DNA of 62,000 nt, taken from NCBI GenBank assembly GCA_002633005.1, contig NMRA01000355.1, positions 81,067-143,066 of the forward strand, read 5' to 3'. A program made the translations under genes and the position numbers. The notes below the pieces were generated by a model that did no database searches, was not told where the DNA came from, and was given only the letters and a program-made list of their open reading frames with translations. This DNA is from Phoronis australis. Lineage: Eukaryota; Phoronida; Phoronidae. This document shows, piece after piece, positions 1 through 11,600 of this stretch; position 1 is the stretch's first letter; each line of letters starts with the position of its first letter.

Positions 1-3000
1 CTCTCGATGCCACCATATTTGTACCGAAACTCCTACGTGGGGAGGCACAGTGGCGGAATTAGTGGGCCAAGAGGCCATGACCCCCCTAGCATTCTCCCAG
101 ATTCCATTTGGCAGTACGGAGCTGCCAATTTCTGACCGGTAAAACCCTGACTAATACTCTGCCCTAGCCCTTCCTCAACTCAAAATCATGGATCCGCCTC
201 TCGAACAATCCTGGGGATCCAGCCATTAAGGGTTGAGTAACCGTAACACGGAGAATAAGAATGGGCCTAGGACCAGTACAGTGACCTGTAGCGAGGAGAG
301 CTGCCTCAAGTAGCTATAGCTGAGATCTAACAGTGTGAAAATACGAAATTCCCGATGAACTAAAGCAAGTTGCTGGTCAGCTCAACTATGATTCACTTGA
401 GACAGGCAGCTTAGCTCGTGCCGACCGTCTGCACTAGTTCTAAGGTCAAGATTCGTTTTTATGTGATTCAGTTTATGGAAAACTATACTTTATTATGGTC
501 ATTCTTTGAAAGAGTTTTTTTGAAAAGATATGGGGCCCCGAAGTCCCTGGTATAGTGCCTTTGGGGCTGTTTCAAAATCCCCAGTTGAAACACGACTGTT
601 TTTTCAGTTTCAGTTTATGTTTCCCAAAATTTACACACTTCCTGAACGTTTGCAGTTCGAATTCAATCTTTGTGGTTATCACTGAGAGCCTGCGCGGCCT
701 ACTGCATTGTTACATCTTATTTTTAACGTGGATACGTCAGTCAGGAAAAGCAATTAATTCAGTTTTGAAGAAAAAAAATCATTACTCAATAATACTGGAA
801 ACTAAAAACACCAAGGAAATGCGAAGACAACCTTTCCAAGAAATGAGTTTAATCTTATTTATTTAAGGATTTTTCAAACTTTTTTTTCTATCTACAGTTT
901 TGTGTACGAATTCCGTCAATGTCTTTGAGAGTTATTTTAGATATGCGTCTAAGTGTACTTTACTATTTGGGAATCGGATTTTAGAGTTTTTCCAACTTCA
1001 GGCAGCAATTAAATTCACTGTATTATCACCAATTCTTACAAGATTAGCTTCTAATTGTCAAAAATCATCTATGAATCTATCGATATCCGAAGATACATAA
1101 ACAAGTAAATCAGAAATCAACGAATTTGTTTATCAAACAGGAATGCACAACTTCTGCATGCATGCTCGCAGACTTTTGACGGGTAACCGGGGGGATATGG
1201 GAGATGGGGTATTCGTATTAAGGTTTGTTTACTGAGGTACCTATAACGGTTCACGATGTAAACTTGAACTTCACTGACAAAAAACGTTGAAATCGTTGTT
1301 TATGATTGATTGAGTTCTTTGAGTACCCCTTTTGACGTGTACACTACAATTACAAATAGTAGCCTAGACAGCAGTGTTTTCCACAAGTGGGAATTCCTTA
1401 CAAACAACTCATAGTAAAACTTGTCAAGAAATACTTTTCTTGTGATACTACCGGAAACAGTAACATTTTTATAACTAATCATCGGAAATAATCCTTTTGT
1501 GTAATTCACAAGTAGTGGTCTTTACGTTCTTCAAAATCCATCCTTTCGATGGCGGCAACCCTACTGTATTTTTCAAATTTTTGGTTGTTTGGGTAGAATG
1601 GCAGTATTGTGCAAGAATGTTTTTTGTTTTTGTTTTTTTTTTGATGAACTTGGAATCTCAGCTTCCACCGTGAATACTTGGCAGTGTCTAATTTACACAC
1701 AGGGGTTAATGCTCTATGCTATGTTATGTTTACGGCCATGGATTTAGAATGTCTATGTATGTAGCACACTATTCTATATTTATGGTCATGACCATAGATA
1801 TGGAGTGTCTAGCTACATGTATATACCACTATTCCATATTATGGTCATGACCACGGATTTAGATTGTCTATATTCATGTAGCGAGCTACGACATTTATTA
1901 TAACTAAAACATAGGAACTAGAGCCTGTACTTCGTCTAACAAGTGGGAGAGACGAACTCTTTACAGAATATTTTTTTCTATTTGGATTTGATATACATGC
2001 ACCTTACACCTTGAAGCTTGTAATGCGCCAAGGCCAGTCAATGAATGTATATTGTGTTTATTGAAATACTTTTAAGCAATTAATAGTTTTAGCAGAATTA
2101 TTAAAGTTTGACTTGTGGCAATATTGCGTAGCGTTTTAAGACGCATCTTCACATTTACGTCATTCAGCATTTAATTCCAAAATCCAATGCGCCTACGCCA
2201 CGGATATTCGTCAAGTTTGATATATGTAACCCCCTATTGTTGCTACAACTAACTTCGCATGGTTTCTAGAACGTTCTAATGTTTCAATTTACGTTTAACA
2301 ACTACAAGAGACGAAACGTGAAGTAATTACAGAAATTCATCAGCAGTAATACAATGGCTGCAAGACAGGATTGAAGTGGAACCCTCTGGCACAACACTTT
2401 GGGGCGGCAGGTGGCACTAGAGGATTATTAATTAAACTGCGTTTGCCTGACTTACTCGAATGAATCTGTGTAATATTTCAGATGCTGAAATATTTAATGC
2501 CGATGATTACAAATTGTTGTGTCGCCTCTCCCTCCCAGAAGTCCGTGCCCTGACTGTTGCATTTTTCTGTATGCATTACACATTGCTCCTGGGGCTGAAG
2601 AAAAAAACTTAGATCTTATATTACACTATTCGTTAATATTAATTCTTATCAACATCTTACAACATGTCATACCATTCTTAGAAATAGTCGAAATTTGTCT
2701 ATTTTAAAGAATCATTTGTAATAAATTTTATCAACCACAATTGATTGTGTACACCTCTCTTGCACGGGCAGACATAGTGCCTGTGTACACTTGTCCTGCA
2801 CGCGCAGGTATACACGTATATAGAGGGACAAAGGGACAATCACCCCAAACTGCTCCACCGAGAGAGGGCACCGTCTGAAATGGGGCACCTTAAGATGAAA
2901 GGCTAAACATCATTAAGCTTGGAACAAAGTGACAGTTCATTCCTCCGTCGTGTGGTCCTAAAACGAGGCAGGGAGTACACTCCTTCAACATGAAAGCACG

Positions 3001-5346
3001 ATTTCAAAAAAGCAGGAAAATAAGGTAATCGATTCCAACAATGGGCCTTCCGTGTGCGGCCCCGTAAGACTTTGTCAATAAAAACACAAAAAGGTGGCCA
3101 CTTGAATGTCATTAATGGCCTCCTTCAAGGACGGGGCTCCTAAATATAAAAATATAATTATTTTCAAATATCAGGAAATGCGCGATAATTGATGTTATCT
3201 GTCAGGTCATCAATATTTCTCAAGTGATATACAGTTTCGAGAAAAAAAATAAAGCAAAAGTTGTCTCCATTATCCCTTGCCAGGGAGGCGCCTCTAGAAA
3301 AATATAGTTTTGCATTCGCAAAATTGACTTATTGAATTTAAAGATCCAGAAACTTAGTACGCTCCTCAAAAGCTTCGCTTTACAAATATTCTCGTGTTTT
3401 CGAAATATACATGTATGTGTAACGACGGTGTACTGGCCAGGGTCCTCAAAAGGTAAACTATGCACTGAAGCAGATTTGTTAAATATCCTCTTGAATTTTC
3501 TCTTTAATCGGTTTTTCTCAGTCTTTCTTTTCTCGACTGTCCCCGGAACCATGCCTATGTCGGTTGCCACGGTTTAAGCCAGTCGCCTGAAAATTTTTGG
3601 GAGGGGGGCCGTGCCCCCCCCCGCTTCCTACGGTCCTGCTTTTCCATGCATACATAAGAGAATTGGGGAAAACTTTTTAAAATTTATTTTGATTCAAAAT
3701 GGATATAAAAACTACAACAGTTATGTTCCAGTATTCTTTCATTGACAGATGCAGAATTTTCTAATTGGCTTCTTACACAAAGACGCTGAAACTTAGGCGA
3801 ATCAGAGACACTAGAACATAGAAAGAGAAGACAGACGGACGGATTGACGCACAGTATACTTACTTTACCACTAACTGTTGTGCGTACACAACAAACATGT
3901 CGCTCAATATCCATTGAATCGTCTCTGCCTTAATTTTACTAATACGTGTAGTACCTGTTTCATCGGAAATTGGCTTTAGGAATAACTGACTCCCTCTGCA
4001 CTTTCTGTTATAGGTAACGTGTGACACTGACAGTGTGATTTTGTTGAATATTTTTGGAACTCTATAGAGAACTGTTTCAGAAATACAACCAATATCCCTC
4101 TGGCTACCAATGTTTTACTTGCAGAATCTTTTACTCCTTTGCCAATCGTTTTTGTATAAGAAAAGTCTCAGAAGTACTAACCTTCAAATAGTTCTGTATC
4201 ACTGTTCCTAGAACGACATTTAATAAAAAGTAGAGTTTGTCAAGTTTACCAATATACCAATATATGGTCAACAAAGAACCATTTTACATTTTTTGAAGCA
4301 CTTACTCTCTTTCTCTCTCTTCGTCGGAAACTGTGCTGTACAAACTGTTTACATGTACATGTAGATTCTCCTCGTCACGTGTTTTATTTATCAAAACCCA
4401 GCTCGGATATGCGTTTACTTTAGTTGAATCATCTTTGAACTGACTGTGAAGTAAACCAAGGAAACCCTAGACCTTTGTCCTTAATTATCTCAACTGAGAA
4501 TATAACAAACCGCGTTTCACATATCCTACTGTAGCTCAAGTCAAATGACAAATTGGTAAAAAGGCTGAAAATGAGAGTCGGCGACGTGCGTTTCATCCAC
4601 TAAGTATAGGTGTTCAGAACAAAAAGGGAGAGAGCACATCTTATTGGACCGGTTGATATTTCCCAGACTTTTTCACTTAACCTCATACTTCTTGTAACGC
4701 GAATGGTCATTTCTATTAAATTCATTTAACAGAAATCCATTAAAAGGATAAACATACCCATTAGAGTGACCAAAAAATGCTAACTTGATCGAATAAGCAT
4801 TCGAAAATGGTGAAGTTAGCTTTAAAAGAAAATCTGAGTGTGCTCTCTGAAGCCCGAGTCGCTCACGGAGAGTCATTATATGAAAGCACTGCGTTAATGA
4901 GAAAACAGAATCCGTTGTTTATTGATTTCACGCCGCTATTTGATCACCGTGTACATGTAGCAATCATACATCGATTTTTAGATGTATCGAATGGCTAATT
5001 CATCTTATGAATTGGGTCTCATGAAGGGAACTTGCTAATTAGACTGTGATATAATTTGCATAGAAGCAAAGATAGCACACCAAGTACCCTCATTCTTGAA
5101 ACTGGGTGCATCTCATGCGTATACTTACTAAATCGAATCGAAAAGCAATATATGACTCTTTTCTTAACAATTACCCAATCATTAGCGGGTCTACCATTCA
5201 AACTCCGTTCAAAGTGACGTCGACGGCCAGGATGCAGGTGCAACTGCCCACTTGTGTGGGCCTTCGCAACTGCTACCCCAGTTACAATTACTGATTTAGC
5301 AGTTTTGAGGCCGGTCAACGACATTTTATAATCAACCATGATCGAC

Positions 5347-5352
5347 CACGTG
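5347..5352 (+). promoter_or_regulatory. E-box CACGTG upstream of gene A
   Basis: A palindromic CACGTG followed by ACT lies 196 bp before the gene A start codon. The paralogue has the same CACGTGACT, in the same orientation relative to its gene, 200 bp before its start. CACGTG is the classical binding site of bHLH-zip factors (USF, MITF/TFE, Myc/Max class). The conserved position is seen directly; regulatory function is inferred. Confidence 0.45.
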
Positions 5353-5480
5353 ACTTCCACGAAATATATTTCCGTTGCCGTGGTGGTCCATCTTTCTAGT
5401 GCTGTGTGGGCTGCTTATCGCGGAGTGGAGACGCGAGCGGGTTTGAACCATTGTCAGGTAAAAGCTCTTCGATCGCTTCC

Positions 5481-5505
5481 GTGAAAAAGACATTTCGCCT
5501 TGAAC
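5481..5505 (+). promoter_or_regulatory. 5' leader block shared with gene B
   Basis: The block begins GTGAAAAAGAC, then TTTC and TTGAAC. It recurs with few changes in the gene B leader (minus strand, 57822 downward), at a similar distance from the start codon (68 bp here, 55 bp there). It is outside the coding sequence, so it is either a retained remnant of the duplication or a constrained transcribed or promoter element. Confidence 0.4.
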
Positions 5506-5515
5506 TCTTTCGCAT

Positions 5516-5545
5516 ATGAAGACGACTGATGATATGTACATGTAG
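5516..5545 (+). other. Short in-frame uORF before gene A start
   Basis: An ATG at 5516 opens a nine-codon reading frame in the same phase as gene A. It ends in TAG at 5543-5545, one codon before the real ATG at 5549. The stop fixes 5549 as the earliest possible start for the transporter. If it lies within the mRNA, the uORF could reduce initiation. Gene B instead has an in-frame upstream ATG without a stop. Confidence 0.4.
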
Positions 5546-5548
5546 ACC

Positions 5549-5672
5549 ATGAATTTGTCGGAATCAGTGCTTTCCAATTCCAGTCAACTGGATTCGCCCT
5601 TCTCACACATCAGCTGGGATGACGCGACTTGGATTTTAACGAGTTCTTTTGTCATTTTTACCATGCAATCCG
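5549..5672 (+). CDS. AMT: Gene A exon 1: N-terminus and start of TM1
   Basis: Encodes residues 1-41 plus the first base of codon 42. ATG at 5549 is preceded in frame by TAG. The exon contains the family motif DATWILTSSFVIFTMQSG, which forms the first membrane helix. The donor is GTAAGT at 5673, phase 1. It matches gene B exon 1 except for a two-residue insertion near the N-terminus. Confidence 0.93.
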
Positions 5673-8600
5673 GTAAGTTGGTTTCTATTAATAAAAAGCG
5701 AGGCGACAAAGCAACTGCTTGTCAAATTTCAACGACTGAAAACGTCAACTGTCAGCATAGTTGTGTTACCTGGAATACAGGCACCAGTATTGTGGCTGAC
5801 AATACTTCGTTTCAACATCGCGCAATGCGGATAGAGTACGATTGTGGTTAACCTTGCCCTGGTTGTTTTTTTGAGTAACGAAATCAAATATTATTATCAC
5901 CCGAACAATGACATTGGTTAAACATTTAGTTAAAATGGAAAAACTAAAATTACATATCTTCGATGTTTTGCCTTTAATATATAGAATGTGTAAGTCAACT
6001 GACAAAATACAAGTCGTGACATTGTCATAAGACCAACGTATCGGCACCGGACTTTTTGCCCATGTCAATCGTTTTGGTCAAAGTGTTGTGTCTAACATAA
6101 TTGATTTATAAACGTAACAGACCAAAGAAGGTCAAATAATGAAAGATCACTGACATAACTATCATTGTCAGATATTAACCTTGGGCTAGCTATGTTTTGT
6201 GATTGTGCTTGGATGGATTGGGAATGATTAAATCCAGTAATTAATTATTAACTTAATTCTATATTAACCACAAATTAAAACAATTAAAACCTGTACTGCG
6301 ACGGCGTACTTGCTGGCTGCAGTAATTCATGACGCAACACAAGTCTGTATTATCGCTCTACCCACGAGACACTACGCTGGCCAATGTCCTAGTTTCGTGA
6401 CGCAACGACATGTTTAGGCAGTATCCGATTATCCACAATTTCTATTTCTGGTCACAGTTCGTCGTGACGCAACACGTGTAGGCAGTATCCAACTACCCAC
6501 AATGCAAGTGACTGACTCTTAGTTAACTTCCTGATCATTAATCCCTGCCCTTGTCCAGATCCTCTTTAGAATCTTCTGTTGTACTATTTCTTCGATAAAC
6601 TGAAGCATGTCCTGTAGGTTCAACTACTGACAGAATCCCAGTATTCTGCTCAAATCATAATAATACACATACTTAACGATTGGCTAATAAAAACAACATG
6701 ATCTTATCTACACAGATCATTGGCTGTTACATCATATAAAAGCACGCGTAAGCATCAAAAGAACATGTGAACAAGATTGACACTATGGTTAAAAAATACA
6801 AGTGCGCAAATTTTGAGCAAATTCAATGGAATTTATTCACCAAATTTCAAAATCATCATTTATTCTGACAGTTTGATCTCCTTGGATTTCATGCAGTACA
6901 GATTCTCTTGTGTTCCCTCTGACTATATATGTTGTTATCCGCGGAATCTGAATGCGACTTTCGGTTAGCTGTTGTCTATGACTGTTAACCTACTGCCCCG
7001 TGACTGTACAGTATGTCTTACGACGCGTAAAATTAGATTTATAGAGCTATGAACTTCTCCATGGATCGTTTCTTCGTTAAGTCTTTCTTGCTTGAGTCAA
7101 ACGTTAACTATTACTTGATTTATTACGGAAATAAATTTCCCTTCACAACGATCTCAATTGGCATACCGTCAGCAATTAATGTGTGCTGTCATAGATTGAA
7201 ATTACATTCAAATACCTCCGCTCTTTTTAACATGTGTTGTCAATCCGTCAAAAGCTTGTCAGACAAACAAGCTCTATTGTTAAGAATGAAAATTGTAGAA
7301 GTGAAATTAAGATCCGGATTGTGAAACAACCCAAGGCCGATTTTTTGTTTAGAGAATTAACTGGTAAGGAACGGCTATTGACTTATTTCATACCCAGGAT
7401 CATAGATGTGTATCCCTGGAATGACAACTTTGATCTCGCGCTATAGAGTCTGCGCCGCGCATGCGCGAATCTTGTTTGCGTCTGTTTGTTCCGGTGCGGG
7501 TTCTTGCCTTAGAATTTGGTGCCATTGAAATTTTTCGCATCTCCGCCGGTTTTTAAACCATACTGTATACGAGTCGAAAGTCTTTTATCAGTTCTTTATG
7601 GTGTATAATTATACTGAGAGAAAAAGATAAGCAACTAAATTTGTAAGTAAATGTCATCTTGTATACCTGACAGCTTCAGAAATATTTTTCCACTTTTAAA
7701 AACCAAGAGTTGTACCAAAATGCGAAAAATAACACGGTGCATTGGTAACATAAAAAGGAATGAACCAGAGTAGTTTTGTTAAAGATTAGATAAACTAACA
7801 GGGAATAATCCCGACGTTTCAAAATATTCTACCCTATAAAGACACAGGTTATAGACTACGTATCCCGCTCGTTTGTTGTGAAGAATCTCTATAATTATGT
7901 CAATGGGATTTTTGATGCCATTTGATATTCTTCAGTAAAACTTCAGGAAGCAGTAGTAATCACAATTATGTTGTAAACTAATCACTCGAACTATCTATCC
8001 AAAATTGTCAGACACATGTTTTCTGACAGATAGAAATTCGGCATCTAGCTTTGATGAATATAGTGTACGTCATCAATTATATACGTTGGCGCACCTGGGG
8101 GGTCGAAGGACTCGAATGAGCTCCCCGATTTGGCGAATTGGGCAAAAAGGTCCGTCTCAGTGAAACAAAAAGACCAAGTAAACGAGACAAAAGGTCCTCA
8201 AGGTCCACAGGACTTCGGCGCGGATGCACAATTCGTAGGCCTGAACTTAGTGGCGCCTTTTTTAATTTTTAAGTTTTTTTCAGTAAAACATCCGCATATC
8301 GAAAATCGAAAAATTCGAGCACCCCCCTATATTTTAGGCTGGGTGCACTCATGATATATAGTATTTTTTCTGGCTTGGGCTCTGCTTGTAAGCATCGCGA
8401 TAGGTTGTGAAGACTCGCGTGCTCTTGTTTTTGTCTAAACAGATTAACATGATACATTGTAAATAAAATGCAATGATACGTTTTTTTATGTTATTAAGTT
8501 TAGTGGTCTCTGGAAAATAACAATACCACAATATCAGCTTCGAATGGCTAATAGACCCGTTTAATAACCCATTTAGTTATTTCACTACGTTAAATTACAT

Positions 8601-11600
8601 TTTTGCGGGAAACGGAGGCCGATTTCGAACCCGGTGCACCAGAGTCTTAGGCTTTACCACTGCACCACTCAGCAGCTAACATCATTGAACATGAAAATAA
8701 AATACTTAAATGAGCACGCGCAACAATCGCATGTTCAACAAACGGCATTGTACCGAAATTTGTACGCTATGGAAAATATGACGCGAAATTTCAAAAAATG
8801 ACATCTTTAATTCAGTAAAATTCGTCAGTCCTTTGTGGTTAAAACGATAAGTGCACAAAGTCTGCCCAAATGTTAGCCAAAACTGACTTGATTTATCAGT
8901 TCAATTGCCCTCACAACGAATGTATTGGTTCAAAAAACTGATTGCTCGAAATACGTTGGTTATACAATTTGCACTTTGTCTCGTTGGCTATCTATGCATT
9001 AACAAAATGGATTCATTAAAGATCACTTTCAAACACTCCACAAAAAGAAAATTTCCCGTTCAGATATTGTTGACATTACCATCTTCAGGTATTTCGAACG
9101 TGACTCCTTTCGTTTGAAAATACTCGAAGCTTTAATAATAAAAACTGAAATTCCAGACACAAATTCCCAAGCTACTGGGTTCCGTCGCACCTTGTTGTTA
9201 TATAAATAATGTCCATATGCTGTAACGCCTATGTATTTTATTAAATTTCCCCTCGTTGTATAGGGCATTTAATGTCCATGACAATTCCTTCTGTAATTGC
9301 GGTATTATAAATGCAACCTAATATTCGTGTTTAACGTCATTGTTCTTGTTTCATGTATCATACACGATAGCGTTTATGGTTTTAGATTTATTTGTCTTGG
9401 ATAACTGAAGTCTATTCGAAGTACAGCAACTGTTTTACTATGAAATGTTTTTGTACAATTTTATTTTATATATAATCAAACGTTTGTTTTCGTGATGTCA
9501 CTCACACTTGGTGATCTATTATTTCAACTGCCGTCCGAAGAAAGACATTTATGTAGGCAATACGAAAGTTTGTTGAACAAACTATCAGCTTAATTTCCAA
9601 TGAAGCATATTGTATGTGTGTATACACACTGTATATATAAGATAGACCACTGACGTATATATTTATAGACATATATCTAAATATGTTTCATTGAAAATAT
9701 ATAAACATATTTAGGATAGAGCAATTAATGACTGTAAGTGTTGTATGGTCTGGGCACTACCTTATTAAGTATTCAGCTTTTAAGACTTAAAAGTCTTTTT
9801 TCGAAGCTCATTAATTTGAGAAAAGCTCATTTCAGATGTGAAGGTGTTTGCCTCTTTCGTCAGTCACGAGCTCAGAAATTGAGATTGTGGACAGCCATTT
9901 TGATGTGGCCGCCTCCACTTGTTTCGTTGGAAATGGTACATATATTTTCAAACAGTATATATACTTATATTATTTCTTGCTCAGAACAGAGACAGAAATC
10001 AGAGATAGTGTTAAAGATGACTTGCTGTACAAGATAAAAAGAGTAATGAATATAATGTACGTCATCAATTATATACGTTGGTGCACCTGGGGGGTCGGAG
10101 GACTCGAATGAGCTCCCCCGATTTGGCGAACTGGGCAAAAAGGTCCTTCTCAGTGAAACAAAAAGACCAAGTAAACGAGAAAAAAGGTCCACAAGGTCCA
10201 CAGGACTTCCGCGCGGATGCACAATTCGTAGGCCTGAACTTAGTGGCGCCGATTTTTTTTTAATTTTTAAGTTTTTTTTCAGTAAAAGATCCGCATATCG
10301 AAAAATTCGAGCATCCCCCTATATTTTAGGCTGGGTGCACTCATGATATAAAGTATTTTTTCTGGCTTGGGCTCTGCTTGTAAGCATCGCGATAGGTTGT
10401 GAAGACTCGCATGCTCTTGTTTTTGTCTAAACAGATTAACATGATACATTGTATCTACCGTAAACCTTATCAATGATGCAAATTGTATTAAGACGCCTCT
10501 GTTCTCTTTTCCAGGATTTGGATTGTTGGAATCAGGCAGCGTATCGGTCAAGAACGAGGTTAACATTATGATAAAAAATGTTGTGGATGTCGTGTTTGTT
10601 GGTCTGACATTTTGGATATTTGGCTTTGGATTTGCATTTGGCGAAGATCCGAGGTTTTCAAACCCGTTCTGCGGCTGGGGACACTTCTTCACAGAGGCTT
10701 CGGATGAGGACATGGGATGGCTTTATTCACTTTTCTTTTTCCAATTGTCATTCGCTACAACTTCCACAACCATTGTCTCCGGGTGTATGGCTGAGAGAAC
10801 CAAGCTCTCGGCCTACATGTTGTTTTCTCTATTAAACATGCTCGTGTATTGTTTCCCAGCCCATTGGATCTGGGCGGGAAATGGTTGGTTGAAACAGCTC
10901 GGTGCAATTGACGTGGCAGGAGCGGGGCCAGTGCACTTAGTGGGCGGAGTTACTGGTCTGGTGGCGACTATTATGATAGGACCGCGACATAACAGATTTG
11001 ATGACAACGAGAAATCTTCTCAATCTATGGGATGTCCAACAAATTCTCTCCTGGGCATGTTTATGCTTTGGTAAGTGGGTGTTTCTTGGCGACTACATCC
11101 AGAGCGACTACACTTGCATAACAATTTGACTGGATGATGTAGTGACGTCATGCATTTCATTTACAAGTTGTGCAGACTTCATTCGAGTCAGCGTTCTTTA
11201 ATCGTAAGACTATTAAAATGGGTAAACTGCATTAATCTAGCAGTAAGTCTAAACATGAAACCCATCTAGTATTCGATTATACACTCCTGCAGTTTCGCCT
11301 TAATTTCTCTAGAAAAGCAAATTAGTTTATCGCCATTAAACCTTACGCATATCCATCTGATACAATAGGAAGCATAATGTTGAATGATTTACTCCTCGAC
11401 AGGTGGGGTTGGCTTGGGTTTAATTGCGGGAGTACCTATGGGATATCTCGAGGAAGATGGAAGATTGCTGCGCGAGCAGCCGTCACAACTCTTTGTTCGT
11501 CGATGGCCGGTGGAATATCAGGGCTTGTTGTCAGGTAAACACAACCTTTCGGTATGAAACAGATACTGTTAGATAGACAATAAACCTCCTTCTTAGTGTC

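Larger units (their letters stand above)
1..5548. other. 5' flank of gene A, no gene recognised
   Basis: No open reading frame in this stretch resembles a known protein, and the longest are about 100 codons, as expected by chance in AT-rich DNA. Visible content is a G-rich/C-rich low-complexity run near 3600-3625, a CT-rich run near 4308-4322 and several TACATGTA palindromes (for example near 3408 and 4350). The last 200 bp hold the likely proximal promoter and 5' leader of gene A. Confidence 0.6.
5673..10514 (+). other. Gene A intron 1 (4.8 kb), repeat-bearing
   Basis: Donor GTAAGT at 5673 and acceptor CCAG at 10511-10514. It holds one copy of the element with ~62-bp internal units (about 6195-6850), a tRNA-like SINE fragment (8605-8679), both copies of a 408-bp repeat (8054-8461 and 10046-10453) and an AT-rich hairpin at 9677-9714. 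No other exon is recognisable. Confidence 0.8.

Noticed and set aside
2519-2707. Possible exon after a TTTCAG acceptor near 2480
   Set aside because: A short open stretch with a plausible acceptor, but no recognisable protein similarity and no neighbouring exon.
8605-8679. Functional tRNA gene
   Set aside because: A-box and B-box are present, but acceptor and anticodon stems do not form. Kept only as a SINE-like relic.
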